From Forficula auricularia (lineage: Eukaryota > Arthropoda > Insecta > Dermaptera > Forficulidae), in assembly GCA_024734495.1 (NCBI GenBank), contig JALMQS010000187.1, forward strand, positions 5,626,304 to 5,690,303: 64,000 bases of DNA, given 5' to 3'. This document shows positions 54,700 to 64,000 of the stretch, piece by piece (position 1 is the first letter of the stretch; each line of letters starts with the position of its first letter). A program made the position numbers and the translations under genes. The notes beneath the pieces were generated by a model. It had not been told where the DNA came from and searched no databases. It saw nothing but the letters and a program-made list of their open reading frames with translations.

Positions 54700-54970
54700 C
54701 GAACACTGCCATAGTTATCCGCAACTTTTTGACCAAGAACGGAACGAATAGCTCCGGGGTACGGATTTTAGCACCCAAGTGGAGATAAATCGATGGCCAA
54801 ACCGAAAACCGAATATAAAAAATGTTTTGAGGATTGTATCAAGCGCTGGCATGAGTGCGTTGCAGTCGATGAGGAGTATTTTGAAGGAGACAATATCGAT
54901 TTTTATAAATAAATTTGTATTTTTGATTTTCTGAATAAATTCCTGAAACTTTTTGATCAAGGTAGTATAT
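54700..54970 (+). mobile_element. mariner-like transposase C-terminal fragment
   Basis: The frame reads KCFEDCIKRWHECVAVDEEY then FEGDNIDFYK and a stop (54908-54910), followed by CCTGAAACTTTTTGATCAAG, an end-like motif. The upstream part is decayed. Confidence 0.6.
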
Positions 54971-55306
54971 GTCATATATTTTCAGAGTAAAGTTTTCTTT
55001 ATTGGTTCGAGCTTAATGAGGATAGACAATGCGCTGTTCCCGACCTATGGCTAGTTCAATCGCAGCGGCCGGGTTAACTACTCTAGAATCCTTTATTCTG
55101 GCCTCCAAGTCGCTGGATTACAGGGATTCACCAATATAAAATTTGTTGTTTGGGCCCCAAGCTACCACTTGCCAAAAAGAGGCTGTGAACTTTTATTTTG
55201 ATTGAATGATTGTAAAGAATATTAACTATCTACTGACAAACATCTTAATTAACTTTACGAACATGAATTTAGGTGATTAATCAAAGATTTTACTAGATAT
55301 GTTTAT

Positions 55307-55398
55307 ATTGCATGTAGGAGGGTCTTGTCGCCTCGGGAGTCGAACCCAAGCACTAGTACGCTTTCCAGGCAACTAGTCCAGACCCTTGAGACCATCAC
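55307..55398 (-). repeat. tRNA-like SINE head (copy 1)
   Basis: Minus strand: GGAGGTGATGGTCTCAAGGG ... CTTGGGTTCGACTCCCGAGG ... CCTCC. The B box GGTTCGACTCC is clear, and the long central part resembles Leu/Ser-type tRNA. CATGCAA/TTGCATG flanks it. Confidence 0.5.
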
Positions 55399-55399
55399 C

Positions 55400-55850
55400 T
55401 CCAAACATGCAACATATAACTAAAGCCAAGTATTTTCACTCCATTCAAACAGATTGGAATAGTAAAAATTACTGCTTAACTGAAATAAAGATTCAGCATC
55501 AGACCAATGCAGAGGCAAATTTTTGTAAAGAAATGAGTATCTATTTGAGAAAGAAAGATTGAATTTTTTCTCAAAATCAACCTGTGATATGAAATCAATT
55601 AATTTTACTAACATGAATTTAGGTCATTAATCAAAGATTTTACTAGATATGTTTATATTTCATGTAGGAGGGTCTTATCCCCTCGGGAGTCGAACCCAAG
55701 CACTAATACGCTTTCCGGGCAACTAGACCTAAATTCATGTTCTTAAAATTAATTGATTTCACATCACAAGTTGATTTTGAGAAAAAATTCAATCTTTCTT
55801 TCTCAAATAGATACTCATTTCTTTACAAAAATCTTAATTAACATCTTATA
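55400..55850. repeat. inverted repeat enclosing a second tRNA-like fragment
   Basis: TTGATTTTGAGAAAAAATTC / GAATTTTTTCTCAAAATCAA and ATAGATACTCATTTCTTTAC arms face each other (55500-55600, 55755-55830). TAGGAGGGTCTTATCCCCTC and GAGTCGAACCCAAGCACTAA at 55665-55735 is a truncated copy of the tRNA-like unit. Confidence 0.5.
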
Positions 55851-55973
55851 CATTGATAAATCTCTTTGATTAGAATATATAAAAAATAAATAATATATAA
55901 AATTATATTTTTAAATAAAATTAAGATACATAAGTAATTAAAAAAATATTTAAAATATAATTTAAAAAAAAAA

Positions 55974-58900
55974 TTATCGAATTGTAACTTCTTCGATAAA
56001 TGGAATATTTAGTGGTAATAAGTCTGCCAAATCTAATTCGACTGTATCTATTTCTATTCCTTGGATTAGTTTTTTAGGTGAAGGCGGCGGTTGACTTTCC
56101 GTTTGGGTAACCAATTGTGTAGGCGTGCTTGTAGGAATCTCAAGTGAAATCGAACGTCCTATTAATTCTTTATCCTTGAGATGGGTCTTTGTATGTTTAA
56201 TCATATCGCTTTTATTAGCGAAGGGCCTTCCGCACACCGAGCACGGATAAGGTTTCTCCCCTGTGTGCGTTCTTTTATGAACGATCAAAGTATGGAGCCG
56301 TTTAAACTTACGTTCACAGTATGGACAGGAAAACGGCCAGACGTTTTCATGCTTTGATAAAATATGCCATTTTAATGTAGATCTTGTTTTAAACCGGGAT
56401 GGACAGTAATTGCATAAGAAAGGCCGTTCATTTGTGTGAACCCTTTCGTGAACGTTTAGTTGCTCTTTACTCATAAATCCCTTTGAGCAAAATGAACAAA
56501 CCCAAGGTTTGTAATCTTTATGCATTGTTCTTAAATGTTTTGCTAACATTTTATATGGAACAATCTCTTCACAAAATTTACATTTCGATTTAAAAAGTTT
56601 CTTATTACGATGCGCTTCGATAATCTCTTCTTCGGTGTGATTCTGAGATCGATGTTGAATCGCCAATTCAACAGTCGGGAAATTCTCATGGCAAATTATA
56701 CAGAAGCATTTCTCTCGATGTAAATTGAAATGTCGTTTAGCGTTGCCGTTGGTTGTGAAAGCCTTTAGACAGATACTGCATTTAAATTGTTTTCGATTCT
56801 GATGACATTCGAGATGTTTCTTCAGGTTTCGATTAGTTCGGAAACCTTTGTTACAGTGCCGACAGATAAACGGCTTTTCGCCAGTGTGAGTAAGCATATG
56901 ATCACGGAGTAGAGATTTCGCGGTGAACGTTTTATCACACACTTGACAGCATATGGACTGATCTGTGGCTTCCTTTTCCTCCACTTGCAATTGATTTTGT
57001 AAATCTGAGTGAGTTCTTTTATGGAAATAAAAATAACTTTTATGTTTAAAAGACTTTTTACACACCGGACAAGTAAAAACTTTATTTGAATGCACTGTAT
57101 AGTGATTATTTAAATGCTGTTTGAGACGAAATGTTTTACCACAATATTCACAAATAAAAGGCTTTTCATTGGTATGAATTCGCAAATGTTCATTCAAAAG
57201 GCGAGCATAATCAAAAGGTTTTTGACAAATGTGACAAACAAATTCCGAGTTTGTTGAATTCGAACTTTTTTTATGACATTCTTTTTCATGTTGCTTTAAT
57301 TTATACTTGGATGTGAATATTAATGAACAATCATCACACTTTTTCCAGCTTCCACAAAAATCAAAATTCACTTTAGGCGGCGATGTATCAATTGATAATG
57401 ATTTTGAAGTATCAGGGACATAAGTTATATTATTTTCAGAAAGTGTAGTTCCATTTTCATCATAATCATTATAATAGTTACTAAAAAGATTGGAAGGATC
57501 AAACTTCGATTTTACCAATGTTCGTAAAAATTGATCTGCCTTAACAAATGAATCAATGGCTCGATGAGAAATTCGTAGTTTTCTTATACAAAGATTACAA
57601 GCGTATTTTGATAACTCTGAAGTTGTTTCTGTATCTTCATCCTGAAAAAATTCAATACATATTAATAAAATTTGATTATATTTGTTATGCCTTATTTGTG
57701 AAATCGCCTATTTCTGGAAATATGCAACATTTCAAGTAATACGCAAAATTTATTTATTATTTTAAATATACCGAACTTGGCTAGTGTGTCTAGATATGTC
57801 AACTTTAAGTAATAATAGACCACAGATATTTAAATGGCAACATATACGTCAAAAAATGAAAATATAATTTTTTAGTAAAAATTTTATACTCTCGATAATA
57901 ATTAGGCTGGATATTAGGATCTTGGGCTTGAGAAAAAAATTAAAAGCTAAATTTCCAAAACTTGCAACACGCCTCGTAGTATATTTTTCGACTTCTTCAG
58001 ACAATTTTTAGGATCAGCCTTCTCGTTGATAGATATATACAGACCATAGAGTAATATAGAGTGAAAGGCTACCGTATATAGAAAAAGCGCTCTCTAGCGA
58101 CTGCACTTAGCAAACTCTTAGTTCTTGGAGCTATCCAAAGATCATAGAACATTCAAAGCCTTAGTCATAGATAAAAGAAACATACCCTTTATATTATATA
58201 AATATAAGCGTATTTTTACTCTTGATAATGTCACCAAAATTTGCCCCGAAGAGAGCGGTTTCCGCCATTTTATTGCCCTTGTCTCGCCAGATAGCTCTGT
58301 AACTCGTATACGCTAAAATACATTGGCTCCTTATGGAGCCTTCCACTCTATATTACTCTATGATACAGACCATTAGACTAGATTTTGCAATGACATAATT
58401 ACAAGGCTGAAACAAAATTAATACCTTTTATATTAAGTTTGTTTAAGCCTTGTCAATTTGTCATTGCAAAATCTAGTCTAATGGTCTGTATATATCTATT
58501 AAGGAGAAAGCTGATGCTAAAAATTGCCTGAAGAAGTCGAAAAATATACGACGAAGCGTGTTGCAACTTTTGGAAATTTAGCTTTTAATTATTTTCTCAA
58601 GTCCAAGATCCCAATATCCAGCCCAATTATTTTCAAAGATGGACGATAACAACCCAAACTCTCGATAATGTTTAAACAAAAGTTTTATTTTATAAATAAA
58701 AAATTCATATTATAATTTAAGAAGACTTTTGTTTAGGTTAGATAAATAAAATATTAAATAAGTATAAATATTTTAATAAGATTCTTCAAAACTTATGTGA
58801 CTTGTAGAATTTAATTTTATAAATTAAAGGGTTTGTTCAGTCACATAAAATAAATAAATAGAGTAATTTTAGACAATTATTCATCTTTAGTAAATCTATC

Positions 58901-61100
58901 TAATAAATAATGTTAATTGTTTAAAATTACTTTATTTATTTATTTTATGTGACTTTTAATTTCCTTACATAAAATTACGGCTAGATTGAAATCATCAATG
59001 ACAATAATTAATAAAGTAAAGGGAGTGTAGTTTCACAGTGAATGAAATAAAACTCAAAGAGGTTTATACAAACTCAATATATTTCGAATTATTAGTGGGT
59101 TTACAGATTACAAACTGTGTAATGAATTGAAAGTTTTTGCTGAGAGTAGCAGAATTTTTATATATTGAAGGAGACAATAAAAGAGTGTGTCTTCTGCTGG
59201 AATTATAATAATATAATTCATAAATTAATTCCTGTGAATCCATTGTAATAGACTGATGAAGAGGGCAAAGCCCCGAAACTATAGTCTCGTTATAAATAAA
59301 TAAAATTTATAATTCCAGCAGAAGACACACTCTTTTATTGTCTCCTTCAACTGTGTAATGTGTAAACTCCTGGTGATGGACTAATAATCCGAAATATTTG
59401 AGTTACAAACTGTGTAATCTGTAAACTCCTGATGATGGACTAATAATCCGAAATATATTGAGTTTGTATAAACCTCTTTGAGTTTCATTTCATTCACTGT
59501 GAAACCACACTCCCTTTACTTTATTAATTAATATCATGTTTCACCTAAAACCTTCACCACTTTCCCTAAGTAAAATCATCAATGACATTTCTTAATTCCG
59601 AAAATCGGAAAGCGATTTGCTTCTAATACATCAATTCGACATGTTGCCTATTTTCAGAAATAGGCAATTTCACAAATCAGGCGTAACATAAATAAACTGA
59701 AAATTCAATATTCTTAAAAATTTAATCATATGACCACCAAAGCTTTGACTAAAGTCTCTAAATTTATGATTCTTTTAGCAAATGTAATTCAAAGTATTAT
59801 TTTTTAAATTGAAGAAACCTGTTGAAGTATTCATATTGTATTATTTTTGTTCAAATTCTTAACTCTTTGATCAATAGGAATCTTAATAATAACTTAAACA
59901 AGTTTAGTATTAACCTGTGCTGACATTAAGGTAGTTGTTTCACCATATGGGTTTTCTTAGGATGTTTTTGAAATTTAGACAGCTTATTATTTAAATACTT
60001 CTGCATCGATTGGTGGCAAAACAAAATTTATGAACAATTTATAATAGTTCCGGAGATATTAAATTCCAAAGATATAGTTTTTCAGACTCTTAAACATTGT
60101 ACTATACGGGATATCGGAAAGCTTACATACATATTTAATTATAATTAAGAAACTCTTCTTACCATTGTTATAAAAAACTAAACCAACATTAAACAATAAC
60201 TAATACATTTTTTAAGAAAACTTTAATTCATAGTTACAATACAGTTTCTGAGATAATAATGAATAAATAATGAAAAATATAAAATGAAAAATTTACACTA
60301 AAAACAACGCATTTATTTAACCTAAAAACACTTTTGGTTAACTTAAGTAATTTTTTTGACGTTTTTTTGCTTCAGCCATTGTCGCAACAGCTTTCAATCG
60401 TTTATTAAGAACTTTTTGTTTTATAAATCTCCCTTTATAATGTACTTTATCTGAAATTTCTATGATAAAATATATACAGTGTTGCCAGATTTGTCAAACG
60501 ACCACGGGATTGGCTAGTAGTGGTACACAAACAACAAAAAGTTTTGGGCTTATGAATTATGAATCCTTATTGTCTGTTCTATATACTCTAGCATTAACTT
60601 TTTGCTAGTATTGTCGCGTAACAACTACCTTAATTTTAAAATAAATCACTTTAGAAATGTTAAACAAAATCATTCTTTGGTGGTCAAATTATAAATTAAT
60701 AAAAAGATTATATATATTTAATAACTTATCACCGCTGAGAGATATTTAGTAAGAATATTAATAATATCTTCAGAAAGTTTATCCATGCTTTTTTTAAATT
60801 TAGGCATTGCACAAAGACGACAAAATTCAACCGAATTTGTATCCGTGAGAAAATCATCATCATCATCAGTCAAATTAGAATCGGAATTTGTTGTTGGATT
60901 TTGGTTTAGTTCTAATTTCTGTTTTGAGATCAGTTCATTTTCAGCCAGCTCTTCCTCCGAAAATATATTCACTTTTTGTTCAATTTCTAATGGAGTTTCA
61001 AGAAGAGGCAATGGAGTTTCGAGAAAATCCGGCGAGGAGGTGAGACGAAGCGTGAATTCTGAAGTTTCCGGCAGAGATCCGAAAGTGTCTTCGAACAAGC
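55974..61100 (-). CDS. ZAD and 13-finger C2H2 zinc-finger protein
   Basis: Exon at about 61100-60733 and last exon 57641-55974 (556 codons with stop), joined in phase 0 across a 3.1 kb intron (GTGATA...TTTCAG). The upstream exon has an acidic low-complexity stretch (SNLTDDDDDFLTD) then FCRLCAMPK, the first half of a ZAD domain. The last exon opens with the second half (YACNLCIRKL...FVKADQFLRTL). ZAD is an insect-type dimerisation domain with four Cys. Thirteen C2H2 fingers follow, from KCDDCSLIF to CSVCGRPFANKSDMIKHTKTH with some HTGEKPF linkers, then a Pro/Glu-rich tail ending EEVTIR. Probably a nuclear DNA-binding regulator; its target is unknown. No ATG opens the first exon; a good acceptor (TTTATTTTCTTTAG) precedes 61100, so a 5' exon is missing, possibly beyond the window. 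Confidence 0.88.
57895..58645. repeat. fold-back element in zinc-finger intron
   Basis: The left arm TAGGCTGGATATTAGGATCT... is inverted at 58560-58630. Cores CTGAAGA-A-GTCG...CGAC-GAAG at 58528 (plus) and about 57965-58005 (minus). The middle (58050-58350) has its own inverted pair, ATAGAGTAATATAGAGTG / CACTCTATATTACTCTAT, around GGAAAC-less unique DNA. Confidence 0.65.
58995..59565. mobile_element. fold-back MITE with hammerhead-like cores (copy 2), carrying an inserted relative
   Basis: Outer arms as at 12180-12450 (AAAGGGAGTGTAGTTTCACA...). Cores at 59421-59468 and a variant at 59362-59408 (CTGGTGA). Inserted near 59125-59350 is another fold-back with GCTGAGAGTAGCAG, CTTCTGCTGGAATTATAAT and its own core at 59251-59290 (GACTGATGAAGAGGGCAAAG...GAAAC-TATA-GTC). 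Confidence 0.7.
59930..60629. mobile_element. TTAA-flanked MITE, family B (copy 3)
   Basis: TTAA at 59926-59929 and 60630-60633; ends GGTAGTTGTTTCACCATATG and TTGTCGCGTAACAACTACC. Holds the minus-strand remnant of the basic ORF (60372-60465). Confidence 0.8.
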
Positions 61101-61189
61101 CTAAAGAAAATAAACCCGGGAAGGTTAACAAAATGTTATCACATGAAATCGATTGGCTAAAGTGAAGACCAGATGCCCTCTGTCAAAAA

Positions 61190-61690
61190 ACACCTTGAAT
61201 AGGTTCGGTTAAGATATATTCAATAGTTTTTAAGGAATTTGGTGTTGGTACTTGGTGAAACATTTTTTAAAATTATTGGATAAAAATTACTTGGTACTTA
61301 ATGTGAAACCTACCAAGTAATTTTTATCCAATAATTTTAAGATATATTCAATTCGGCTCGGTTCTACGGTTCGTATACCTTCATTTCGGGTTGGTTAAAG
61401 CCAACCTAACCGCCTAAAAACCAGCTCGAAATGAAGGTATACGAACGGAAGAACCGAGCCGAACTGAATATATCTTAAAATTATTAGATACAAATTACTT
61501 GGAAGGTTTCATATTAAGTACCAAGTAATTTGTATCCAATAATTTAAAGATATATTCAGTTCGGCTCGGTTCTTCGGTTCGTATACCTTCATTTCGGGCT
61601 GGTTTTTAGGCGGTTAGGTTGGCGTTATCCAGCCCGAAATGAGGCTATACGTACCGAAGAACCGAGCCGAACTGAATATATCTTAGCCGA
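61190..61690. repeat. compound hairpin cluster, TTAAGATATATTCA / CGGCTCGGTTC units
   Basis: Two near-perfect hairpins (61341-61478 and 61551-61686) each read TTAAGATATATTCA, TTCGGCTCGGTTCT, GGTTCGTATACCTTCATTTC and the inverse. They are linked by smaller palindromes built on ATTATTGGATAAAAATTACTTGG / CCAAGTAATTT. A third, diverged hairpin is at 63470-63610. Confidence 0.75.
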
Positions 61691-61794
61691 ACAGGCAACG
61701 ACTTTCAACATATTCGAATTTTCGCTTCTAGATCGTGCCTAGATCAAAGATGTTGTTTTTTTGACAGGGACCATCTGAGCTTTGGTTTTACTCG

Positions 61795-62092
61795 AGGGGT
61801 GATCCGCAATTGGAAGTAGGTGTTCACCTCTTTGGAAGTATTTTGGAAGTACTTGGAAATATTTGGAAGTACTTGTAAATGTTTGAAAGTACTTGGGAAT
61901 ATTTGAAAGTACTTGGAAATATTTGGAAGTGTTTGGAAATATTTGGAAGTACTTGGAAATATTTGGAAATATTTGGAATTACTTGGAAATATTTGAAATT
62001 ACTTGGAAATATTTGGAATACTTGGAAATATTTGGAAGTACAAGTGGAAGTAGGTGTACAGCATATTAGGTCGCGGTTCACCCCTCGGTTTT
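61795..62092. repeat. element with 20-bp tandem repeats (uninterrupted copy 2)
   Basis: CGAGGGGTGATCCGCAATTG at left and CGGTTCACCCCTCG at right enclose about 11 units of ACTTGGAAATATTTGGAAGT. Inverse orientation relative to 31160-32080. Frames on both strands are Phe/Tyr/Trp-rich products of the unit. Confidence 0.8.
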
Positions 62093-62351
62093 ACTCATGA
62101 GGGCAACTGATCTTCGCTTTTACCATTCGATTTATATTTTTAAATTAGATTAAAAAGAAAAAAAGAAAAAAGCGAACCCAATCCTTTTGAATTGAATGAA
62201 ACTATGGTAGCCGGAGTTGAATAAAAAAGTTTAGATTGTGAATGGATCCTTTAAGACTTCCAATATCTAGCAAATTTCCATTTACTTAAGGTTAATTTAG
62301 AGAACCTTTAAAAAATATCTTGTTTCCTGTTATTTTATCTAACCTTTCCAA

Positions 62352-63238
62352 AATGGTATCCTTGGAATAAAACCCTGCCAAAAACGGTAGCCCACACAAG
62401 GCTATGTTTGAGAGTACAAAGCAACTGGAAGTCAAAGGCATATGTACTAGGGTGGCTCTTATTTTGGGTATTTTCGAATTTTTACGCTCGCAGGGGCTCA
62501 TATGGTTCGAAATAAATAAAAAAAAAATATCTTCCAAGTTTCAAGTCTCTATCTCAATTTTAACCTGTGCCTCAGAGCAATGCAAGTTTTCCCATCTAAA
62601 TAACATGGGGTTTTTGGCATTGAACGATCAATTTTTTATTCCGGCCAAAGTAATATTTCAAAAAATTTAAAATTCTGTAGACTTTACCCTTATAATAGTA
62701 GCTATCCTTCAGAGTTTTTTCAGATTTTTAGTTATTATAATTTTGGAGTTACAGCTAGATAAAATACTGCCATATCTTAGTGTTAGTAAGTTATAGACTC
62801 CAAAATTATAATAGCTACAAATCTGTAAAAATTCTGAAGGGTAGCTACTATTATAAGGATAAAGTCTACAGAGTTTCAAATTTTTTAGAACCATTGCTTT
62901 GGCCCGAATAAAAAATTGATCGTTCAATGCCAAAAACCACATGTTATTTAGATGGGAAACTTACATCGCTCTGAGGCACAGGTTAAAATTGAGATAGGGG
63001 GTTGAAACTTGGGGGATATTTTTTGTTATTTATTTCGAACCATATGAGCCCCTGCGAGCGTAAAAAATCGAAAATACCCAAAATAAGAGCCACCCTAATA
63101 TGTACTCCTAACCCGCCCAATGTCTTGGTTGTCCCCTAAACTATGAATGTAATTTCCTGCACACATAAACAAAAGAGCCTTAAACAAGGCATGCGTGATT
63201 AAATGGAAAAAAGTTAATTCGGGAAAACCCAGCCGTTT
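62352..63238 (-). pseudogene. nuclear copy of mitochondrial ND5, split by a MITE
   Basis: On the minus strand 63238-63106 reads [20 protein letters not shown] then [18 protein letters not shown]. After the MITE, 62447-62352 reads HMPLTSSCFVLSNIALCGLP then FLAGFYSKD. These are consecutive parts of NADH dehydrogenase subunit 5. A one-base shift lies near the junction. Only about 230 bp are present and nothing suggests expression. Confidence 0.85.
62448..63097. mobile_element. TAGGGTGG hAT-like MITE (copy 2) with exact 8-bp duplication
   Basis: TAGGGTGGCTCTTATTTTGG at left and the inverse at right. ATATGTAC lies on both sides (62440-62447 and 63098-63105), duplicated from the ND5 sequence. The fold-back interior is as at 18843-19490. 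Confidence 0.9.
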
Positions 63239-63469
63239 CTCAAAAGAAAATATTTATTATTTATTAAATACTAGCTGTGAGGCCCCACCAACCCTATCCC
63301 CGCCCCTGGACCCTCTTCACTCCTCCTAGCTCCGATCACTCTTCAACCCATTTCTTAAGAGGCTCACAGACTATGTATGCAAAATTGGTAAAAGTGCAGA
63401 ATAAAGCCCGTGACATCACATTGAAACAATGTTCGAAGATTTGAATATGTGTAAGTCTTGTCCGGTTCT

Positions 63470-63610
63470 GTTAAGATATATTCAATTCCGTTGAGTTCTG
63501 CGGTTAGGAAATTCGGGCTAACACCATGCTAACCGCTAAAAAAACCAGCCTGAACTCGAGGTCTCCTAATCGCAGAACCGGGCCAAACTAAATACATCCT
63601 AACCGAACCT
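63470..63610. repeat. diverged CGGTT hairpin, related to 61190-61690
   Basis: TTAAGATATATTCAATTCCG at left, AAACTAAATACATCCTAACCG at right, with GGTTAG...CTAACC arms. Bases 63270-63400 hold a fragment of the C-rich repeat (GAGGCCCCACCAACCC, GACTATGTATGCAAAATTGG). Confidence 0.5.
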
Positions 63611-63793
63611 CATAGAACTTGTTTGGGAACGTATTTTTTTATCTAATCGAACCGAGATCTAGAACAAAACCCGTGAAAAGTCTGACGGCTTGAGCAAAAA
63701 AACAAATCTCATATAACATTGAGAGCTCTATTGTGTACTTAAGCCCGAAATTCTCAATAATTTAAATTGTTAATATTCAAACCATTGGCGTAC

Positions 63794-64000
63794 CCAGGTA
63801 ACACACAATATCCCCAGAATATTCTAAGAAGTTATTTAAAAGAGATATATATTCCAATTATCTCCAGGAGATCCACAGAATATTTGTATGGGCGTTAATC
63901 TTCTGAGAATATTCTTTTCCGAATATTCCAAGAATGCGCAACTAGGAATATTCCGGGAAAGGGAATTTAATGTCCTACACGAATATTTTAGTTCTAAGAA
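63794..64000. mobile_element. CCAGGTA MITE, cut by the window end
   Basis: The inverse of 52780-52967: CCCAGGTAACACACAATATC followed by GGAGATCCACAGAATATTTG and GGAATATTCCGGGAAAGGGA. The remaining part lies outside the window. Confidence 0.75.

Noticed and set aside
60718..61131. Using 61131 as the zinc-finger start codon
   Set aside because: The codon there is TTG, and a strong splice acceptor lies at 61101-61106, so the exon probably begins at 61100 with an upstream exon missing.
62292..62537. 81-codon frame as an independent gene
   Set aside because: Its middle is the ND5 fragment and its ends run into a MITE and unrelated DNA.

Overview
This is AT-rich nuclear DNA from an animal, most likely an insect. 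Genes have short coding exons joined by GT-AG introns with AATAAA signals. One encodes a ZAD-type zinc-finger protein, an arrangement typical of insects. Most of the remaining sequence is layered transposable-element debris. A nuclear copy of mitochondrial ND5 is also present. The order cannot be fixed from this window.

Three cellular genes are well supported. (1) A cyclophilin-E / Cyp33 gene (minus strand, 42796 to 29292) has seven coding exons that join in frame into 309 residues: an RRM followed by a cyclophilin domain. Its fourth intron has the hallmarks of a U12-type intron. (2) Divergent from it, 874 bp away, is the gene for mitochondrial ATP synthase coupling factor 6 (plus strand, 43671 to 49876, three coding exons). 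Its first splice junction does not keep the frame as written. (3) A ZAD plus 13-finger C2H2 protein lies on the minus strand (55974 to about 61100; the 5' end was not found). A fourth, unidentified small coding region lies at 12773-13042 (minus). A tandem array of exon-like units with conserved splice sites and an upstream TATA box (24.4 to 21.8 kb, minus) looks like a spliced non-coding transcript.

Layout. 0-12 kb: palindromic elements and nested MITEs. 12.8 kb: the small gene. 13-20.5 kb: hAT-type elements with insertions inside them. 21.8-24.4 kb: the exon-like array. 25-29 kb: LINE and R2-like fragments. 29-43 kb: the cyclophilin gene, whose introns hold a nearly complete mariner, TTAA-flanked MITEs, a triple nest at 30.3-32.2 kb and two or three LINE fragments. 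43.7-49.9 kb: the coupling-factor gene with a 2.3 kb fold-back, a DDE transposase relic and a tRNA-derived SINE in intron 1. 50-55.9 kb: more MITEs and a LINE with a clean target duplication. 56-61 kb: the zinc-finger gene. 61-64 kb: hairpin elements, a 20-bp tandem-repeat element and the ND5 copy split by a MITE.

The most interesting pattern is that many otherwise different palindromic elements share a small module: CTGA[T/A]GA, one extra base, a hairpin, GAAA, a short closing step ending in UC or UU, then a strand that in the better copies pairs with the bases just before CTGA. This is the order and core of a hammerhead self-cleaving ribozyme. In three families the outer stem pairs well and differs in sequence. 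It has an atypical extra base after the first core box, and activity is untested.
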